From: Gelatoporia subvermispora B
Taxonomy: Eukaryota; Basidiomycota; Agaricomycetes; Polyporales; Gelatoporiaceae
Length of the DNA stretch: 64,000 bases
Direction of reading: 5' to 3'
Assembly: GCA_000320605.2 (NCBI GenBank)
Contig: KB445818.1
Location: 201,079-265,078 of the forward strand
Below are positions 57,910-64,000 of the stretch, in pieces. A program made the position numbers and the translations under genes. Positions within the stretch are counted from its first letter, which is position 1. Each line of letters starts with the position of its first letter. The notes below the pieces were generated by a model. That model had not been told where the DNA came from. It worked only from the letters and a program-made list of their open reading frames with translations, and did not search any database.

Positions 57910-58355
57910 TGTTATGAACGCCCACGCGAGCGCCTGATCAGGTGACCTGGCCGGATGAGGAAGGCACCAGCCACAGAGGCGGATCCACAGCCACCCAGAG
58001 CTCGACGCCTGCAAGAGGCAAGGAGGAGGACGGCAGATATGAATACCAGGACAAGTAGGCATGGGAACGGCGAGGGAAAGGACAAGAGGCAGTGAGTGAC
58101 AGGCGCAGGTTCGATAGGGGCACCATAGGTAGTGGACCGGACAATTGTTTTCTTTTCTTTCTCGCATAGCTACGCGCTGCCGCACGCAGCCTCTGTACAT
58201 TAGTATATAAGGAGGACCTCTGAGAGCTCAGAGTCCTCAGAACAATTCTAGTTTGTACTTGGTCTAAGCCACTACAAGCCCTAGCACGAGTGCAATCCGC
58301 ATAGCGCGTCCATTGCTCATGATAAGCTCTCACGTGACATTCTGAGATTGTAACA
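57910..58355 (+). repeat. 5' LTR of a Ty3/Tf1-type retrotransposon, 446 bp
   Basis: Bounded by TGTTA at the left and TAACA at the right (5-bp inverted ends, TG...CA). Contains a TATATAA box at 58204 and, 35 bp later, a predicted transcript start AGAACAATTCT at 58239, so U3 is about 57910-58238 and R/U5 follows. The 3' LTR is outside the window, so the boundaries rest on end structure and the adjacent primer-binding site. Confidence 0.72.
58204..58210 (+). promoter_or_regulatory. TATA box of the LTR promoter
   Basis: TATATAA, 35 bp before the 11-nt sequence that pairs with the primer-binding site. Confidence 0.6.
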
Positions 58356-58357
58356 GA

Positions 58358-58368
58358 AGAATTGTTCT
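58358..58368 (+). other. self-priming primer-binding site
   Basis: AGAATTGTTCT is the exact reverse complement of AGAACAATTCT at 58239-58249. It lies two bases after the LTR end, as in Tf1/sushi elements, which prime cDNA synthesis with the first 11 nt of their own mRNA instead of a tRNA. The match does not extend beyond 11 nt on either side. Confidence 0.72.
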
Positions 58369-58989
58369 CTACCCCGACCACCTACAATCCCATCCATATC
58401 CATCCATTCTCCACACCATCCCACACTCCATCATTCCAACCCCGTGAGTCGTGCTCCAACTTAAACTGAGCGTATAGCCGGACCGTAGGCTTAAGCGGCA
58501 AACACGAACCCTGAAAGCCGGTGCTACCGGTGGCATACAGACAAGTCCTTGACAGGCAAGGCGTAGATACACAGAGGTCTACCATGAAACGAACTCTTGA
58601 TAGGCGCACCTTCAGTGGTGGTCTATTGGTGTTGTGATACACCCTTGTGCGCAGATTCCTGACGGATAATAACCAAAACCGTTATTGGGTCCACGAGCAA
58701 CTGCGAATTGTGGTATTCTGCTCTCCGTAGTTAGATTAGTACAATTAGCTACGACGACGAACGGGCACGAGCACTAAGAAGGGTCAGTGTACTGCCGACG
58801 AGAGAAGACCTCGTAGCTCCGCAGAGTACGAGAAAACGTGATCACACCCCCTCCGAGTAGTAGGGAATCACGGATTTCGGACCTTACCGAGAACGCCCGA
58901 ATAGCGAATCATCATCCGAGGCTACAACCCCTGTCAGCGGACTGCCCATCATTACCATTACCCCTGCCCACCCCGAACCAATCACACTC

Positions 58990-59951
58990 CAACCCCCGGT
59001 CCTCATCTGCCAACCGCCTCAGGAAGTGCACAGACGGCAACCCCGGCTCCGGCCCCCGCACCACGCAGCAACGGAAGAGTGACCTTAGCCGGGTCGCCAA
59101 GCGTCTTTGACGGTAACAAGGAAAGCTTCCAGAAGTGGTGGAAGCAAGTTAACCTGTACATTAGCGCGTACGAGGATGACTTCGATGTTGAGCCAAGCAA
59201 GGCTGACAGACAAAAAGTAATCTTTGCCCTCTCGTTCACGACAGAGGGGCAGGCCAAGCTCTGGGCTGATGAATACTGAGAGCAAGCAATTGCGCAGTTC
59301 CCCCCAAACTGGGGCATGTGGGACGTCTTTGTCACAGCGCTCAAAGGGTGTTTCCAGGACACGCAGCTCAAGGAGCGTGCACAGTGGAAGCTTAACACCT
59401 TCTGCCAGAACAAGATGACGGCAGAGGAGTGGTTCCAGGGGATGGACCTTCTCCAGCGACAAGCCGGATACACGACGGCTCATGATTCAATCATGATTGC
59501 CAACATCCGCATCAACGGCAACGCCACGCTCGTTGATAAAGTAATCGGGCTCGATGTGATGCCCACAACGTACATCGACTGGAAGAAGAAGATGATCCAG
59601 TTCGACAATCAGTGGCGGACACGCGAGGAGAAAAAGAAGCTCTTCACCCAAGGACACGGCATAGCAATCCCACGGTCGTACACGCCACAACAGAACAGCG
59701 CTCCCCACCAAGAGAAGCAGGCAGAGCGCCCAGCAGCAGTCCCGGCATCCCAAGGAGGAGGGAGCCGCATGGACATTGACAGGCAGAGGCAGCCACGAGG
59801 AAGAAACTGCCACCGATGCGGCAAAGAAGGGCACTTCGTGCGAGACTGCACAGAACTGAAGCCCAACAAGTTCGCCAAGGTACGAGCCCTTGGCATGACA
59901 AAGGAAGACCTCGAGAACTTCCTCAAGGAGGGTTTTCAGAAGGATCAGTGA
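58990..59951 (+). pseudogene. retrotransposon gag, interrupted
   Basis: The N-terminal Pro/Ser-rich part has no clear ATG and seems to shift frame near 59010. The capsid-like region follows (FDGNKESFQKWWKQVNLYIS) and is broken by a TGA at 59277-59279 after ADEY, where a Trp would suit the context. The frame then stays open through WDVFVTALKGCF and the nucleocapsid zinc knuckle CHRCGKEGHFVRDC (C-x2-C-x4-H-x4-C) to TGA. Gag normally packages the element RNA. Confidence 0.88.
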
Positions 59952-60108
59952 AGGAGCGGCGCTCCGCTGATCAGGACTCGGACAATGTTGTTACACCAAC
60001 TGGAAAATATGTAGTACCCACGAAACAATCTAAGGTATCTATTTTCCGCGTAACACATCGACCAAGTCAAAGCTGCATACACCCTCAGAACGGAGGGCAA
60101 GGAAGAAA

Positions 60109-63100
60109 GTGTCTAATGAAACGATAGCACTTCTTCGGAGCATGCTCAATGACGAGCCAGAGGAGCAGGGCAAGATCGAGGAGGTGAAGGAGGACGGCAC
60201 CTCTCTCACGGATCTAGAATCAGTGATTGAGCTGTCTGAGGAACCGCAGACAGGGGCTGCAGAAGAATCAGATGAAGCTCCACTGACGGATCAGGAAGTC
60301 GACCACGAGGAGTGGTTTGACGCTGAAGAAGACCAGGAGGAGAAAGAACCCGAGGAGTTCTTCGATGCACCGGAGATACCCGAGAAGGAAGGACCTCGGC
60401 CAGAGCAACAACGGTATGCCGCTTGGACATGCGGCTGGATGGCAAAGCAGATCGACTCGGACAAGGACTACGTACTCGCACAGTTCAAAACCTGGTGCCA
60501 CGAGGACCGACGGCCCGAAGCAATGATTGAGACGATTGCCCAAATTCGACGACTTAGCTGGGACCACAGGATCGCGGCACTATCAGAACTTCGAGAACAG
60601 CCAAAATACGCAATGGGACGAAAGAACCAGTGCGAACTCGAAGTAAACTGCACGCTCCAAACAGTCAGCGACGGACGGACCCTAGACACCAAGGCGCTCA
60701 TTGACTCCAGATGCACCGGCACAATGATAGATAGCAAATACGTTGAGAAGCACAGATTAGAAAAGGATCCAGTGCTCCGACCAATTGCAGTCTATAATGG
60801 CGATGGCATGGTGTCCAAAACAGGAGTCATCAGGTACACGGTCACATTGTGTCTACGCGTCGGCGAACACAAGTCATGGGAGATCTTCGGAGTCACCGAC
60901 CTGGGAAAGTCAGACGTCTTCATCGGACATGATTGGTTATCGTTCCATAACCCAGAGATCGATTGGGCCACGCAAGAGATTAAGTTCTCCAAATGCCCCG
61001 AACTCTGTGGTTTCAAACCAGAATGGAACCGCACCATCGACGAAGACAATGACGGGGATCGACTATTCCTGTTCAATGTACCCGGATACTGTCAGCGTGA
61101 GGAGATCATCCGAAGAGTCACCACGTCTTCAGAATTGGCACAAGCGGTGAATGCGACCAAACCGAAGCGGCACTGGAAGGACATCGTACCCAGTCGTTAT
61201 CATGAGTTTGCAGATGTCTTCACCAAGGAAGGCTTTGACAAACTACCACCACATTGGCCATGGGACCACGCTATCGAGCTTAAACCGGGAAGTGAACCAC
61301 ATGACTGCAAAGTCTACCCAATCTCCCCGAGCGAGGACCAGGCGCTGAGAGATTTCATTGACAAGAACCTGAGAACGGGACGCATTCGACCGAGTCAATC
61401 ACCAATGGCCTTTCCTTTCTTCTTCATCAAAGAAGGATGGATCACTGCAACCAATTCAGGATTATTGGAAGCTCGATGAGATGACAATTAAAAACCGTTA
61501 TCCTCTTCCGCTGATCTCAGAGATCATGGATAAGCTCAGCGGCGCTAAGTACTTCACCAAGTTTGATATCCGGTGGGGGTACAACAACGTGCGGATCAAA
61601 GACGACGTTGTCTGGAAAGCGGCCTTCAAAACAAAGTATAGATTGTTTGAACCGCTGGTCATGTTCTTCGGCCTATGCAACGCCCCGGCCACGTTTCAGT
61701 CCATGATGAATGGCTATTTCCATGATATGATCGCTAGCGGTGAGGTCCTTGTGTACATTGATGACATCATTGTCCTTGGCAAGACGCTGGAAGACAACCG
61801 CTGGACCACACGCAAAGTCCTAGAACAGCTCCGAGAACACAATCTCTTTGTCAAACCAGAGAAGTGTGAATTTGAGATGCAAAAGACGGAATACCTCGGC
61901 CTAATCATCTCAGAAGGACGACTGGAGATGGACCCGGTTAAGATTTCTGGTGTCCGCGACTGGCCCATGCCCACGTGCAAGAAGGAAGTACAGGCCTTCC
62001 TAGGCTTCTGCAACTTCTACCGACGGTTCGTCAAAGGGTATTCGAAGGTCACTCGCCCGCTCAATGACCTCACTGGCAACGTCCCCTGGGAGTGGACTCC
62101 TAAGGCGGAGATGAGCTGAAAAAATGGCTTACGGAAGCACCTGCGTTGGTCATCCTGAACGAGAGTGACCCCTATTGAGTCGAAGTTGACGCATCAGATT
62201 ATGCAATTGGGGGAGTTCTGAGCCAAAAACAGGATGGCGTCTGGCATCCAGTAGCATACATCTCACACTCAATGACACCAGCAGAGCGGAACTACGAGAT
62301 CTATGACAAGGAACTGCTCGCAATCATGATCGCGATAGAACAGTGGCGACACTATCTATTGGGTGCGAAGCACACGTTCGAAGTCTACACGGATCACAAG
62401 AACCTCGAGTTCTTCTGGCAACCGCAGAAGCTGAACCGACGACAAGCGCGATGGCTTACGGAGCTGGCAGACTACGATTTCGCGTTAGTCCACAGGCCTG
62501 GGTCAACCAATACCAAGGCCGATCTCTTGTCCCGTTGAGCAGATCATGCAGACGGAAAGGAAGACAACCGAGAGGTGGCACTACTCCGCGAAGAATTCTT
62601 CAGAGTCCGACACGCGATTGACGATGTCAACTGGGTAGCTTCGATCACAAGGAAGCGGCTGGATGAGTGCTTGGTGCAAATCCGCAATCAGGAAAAATGG
62701 ATACTGGAGAAAGCCGATCAGAATCAGGACAGATTCTCATGGGAAAACAGATTTGTAATGCTCAATGAGCGCTACGTCATCCCGAAGGACTGGAAATTGC
62801 GACTTCAGATCATCTAGGATCATCACAACACCCCTGAGGCGGGACACCCGGGACAAGCACGCACATGGGAACAGGTCTCACGATCGTATTGGTGGCCAGG
62901 AATGCGGGCACAAATCAAGCAATATGTCACCACTTGCGTCACGTGCCAGCAGAACAACACCGTGAGGAAAGATTGAAGCACGCTCCGCCCAAATGAGGTG
63001 CCCAGATTCCCATTTGAAGTGATCACGCTCGACCAGGTCACAGGCATACCGGTATCACAAGGATACGATGCGCTTCTAAACTTCGTGTGTCGGCTGACAA

Positions 63101-64000
63101 AGAACCTCATCTCCGTACCATGCAACAAGGAGCTCTCGGCGGAAAACACAGCTAGGCTCTACATGAAGCACATGTACTGGCACTACGGCCTATCCCGCAA
63201 GGTGATCTCAGATCACGGACCGCAATTCATTGCCGGCTTCATGAAGGCGCTATTCAAATCCATCGGCATCACGGGAAATCCCTCCACGGCGCACCACCCT
63301 CAGACCGACGGTCAGATGGAGCGAGCTCATCAGGACATTGAGAAGTACCTTCGCACATTCTGCAATTACCAACAGAACGACTGGGCGGAATGGCTCCCGA
63401 TCATGGAGTTTGTGTACAATGACTCAGTCCACACGAGCACAGGGTATACACCACATTTTCTGCTGCAAGGGTTCCATCCGTGCAAAGGAAACGCACCGGT
63501 ACAAACGGGACTTGAGTGGACTGATTCGTTCTTGAAAAAAGTCAAACGGATCAGGGAAGATGCCATCGCCACGCTGGAACACGTGAATGAAAAGATGCGA
63601 AAGCCAAGCACCGGCCCGAAGTACAAGCCGGGTGACAAGGTCTGGCTCAACACAAAGCACGTGAACCTTCACCAGCCATCCAAGAAGCTCAGTCCGCAGC
63701 GAATCGGACCCTTCGAGATCGTGAAAGCCGAGGGGAGCGAGGAGGTCGCGTGGAGATTGAAACTCCCCGCGAAATATCAGATACACCCGGTGGTCCACGA
63801 ATCCCGGATCCTCCCATACATTGCGGATCAAAGCGAAATCCCACGCCCAGGGCCACGCAACATGGACAATCTCATGGATGAACCATCAGACGCCGAATCC
63901 ATTGCCGAGATCGTGGGACACCGTGTGCACGAGACCCCAGATGGACGAAAATTGGTCCAGTACCTTTGCCAATGGGCCGGAAAGTCGGAAAGCGAAGCAA
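60109..64000 (+). pseudogene. retrotransposon pol (PR, RT, RH, IN, chromodomain start), multiple breaks
   Basis: An acidic N-terminal stretch precedes the aspartic protease, whose D-S/T-G active site reads DSR (AGA at 60709-60711). A frameshift near 61430 separates the protease frame from the RT, which has FDIRWGYNNVRI and the catalytic YIDDI. A second frameshift lies near 62105 before RNase H (VEVDASDYAIGGVLSQ). Stops: TGA 62176, TGA 62536, TAG 62815, TGA 62974. Integrase keeps the HHCC finger (GHPG, CVTCQ) and D, D, E catalytic residues (TLDQ, ISDHGPQF, ERAHQ). From 62977 to the window end the frame is open and reaches a chromodomain. The protein is not producible as one product. Confidence 0.93.

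Larger units (their letters stand above)
57910..64000 (+). mobile_element. decayed Ty3-type (chromovirus, Tf1/sushi-like) LTR retrotransposon, cut by the window end
   Basis: Order LTR, PBS, leader (58369 to about 58990), gag with zinc knuckle, protease, reverse transcriptase, RNase H, integrase and the start of a chromodomain (IAEIVGHRV...QWAG) identifies a Ty3 chromovirus. It carries at least one stop in gag, two frameshifts and four further stops in pol, and an altered protease active site, so it is defective. It stands 286 bp upstream of an intact tRNA-Asp. The 3' LTR and target duplication are not visible. Confidence 0.93.

Noticed and set aside
58709..58722. TGGTATTCTGC as a tRNA-type primer-binding site
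   Set aside because: It lies 354 bp after the LTR end; the 11-nt self-complementary site directly at the LTR edge explains priming better.

Overview
The window is nuclear DNA of a filamentous basidiomycete, most likely an Agaricomycete and perhaps Polyporales. Genes are dense with 45-65 nt GT-AG introns (up to 19 exons per gene). The gene families fit this group: trichodiene-synthase-like terpene cyclase, TKL-type kinases, SesB-type hydrolase, small hydrophobin-like protein, OPT and DHA1-type MFS transporters, P450, and a Tf1/sushi-type Ty3 retroelement. The clade is an inference; no rRNA or mitochondrial marker is present. All gene models were spliced by hand from reading-frame continuity, splice sites and known family motifs.

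Layout. 0.1-1.5 kb: a conserved-looking unknown protein. 1.7-9.5 kb: a rearranged block bounded by two identical tRNA-Val(AAC) genes. It holds an intact aldose 1-epimerase, two partial copies of its 3' end, and a gene combining an MLKL-NTD-like helical domain with a degenerate kinase fold. 10-13.5 kb: an alpha/beta hydrolase of the fungal STAND/SesB type with an RRM-like N-terminus, followed after only 65 bp by a complete TKL-like kinase. 14.2-15.5 kb: a medium-chain dehydrogenase. 19.3-20.4 kb: a terpene synthase. 21.2-28.8 kb: a secreted or type I membrane Cys-rich protein, NatB catalytic subunit naa20, a DHHC palmitoyltransferase and kinetochore dsn1/mis13. 30-35 kb: a small membrane protein and an OPT oligopeptide transporter. 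38.5 kb: a hydrophobin-like secreted protein. 40-46 kb: a P450 and a 17-exon MFS transporter. 48-53 kb: two related multi-pass membrane proteins of unknown role. 54.2-57.6 kb: an island of two intronless LRR-like paralogues between 260-bp direct repeats, the right one ending in an intact intron-containing tRNA-Asp and the left one in a broken tRNA-Asp. 57.9 kb to the end: a decayed Ty3/Tf1-type retrotransposon with a complete 5' LTR and a self-priming signature.

The most unusual single observation is in the DHHC gene. The Trp codon that follows DHHCP can only be formed, and the frame only kept, by an exon of one nucleotide lying between two ordinary introns. Other points are the MLKL-like architecture close to the hydrolase/kinase pair (a candidate cell-death or allorecognition neighbourhood), the tRNA-Asp-bounded LRR island, and the exact 11-nt complementarity between the predicted retroelement transcript start and its primer-binding site. 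About 40% of the window is intergenic DNA with no gene I can support.
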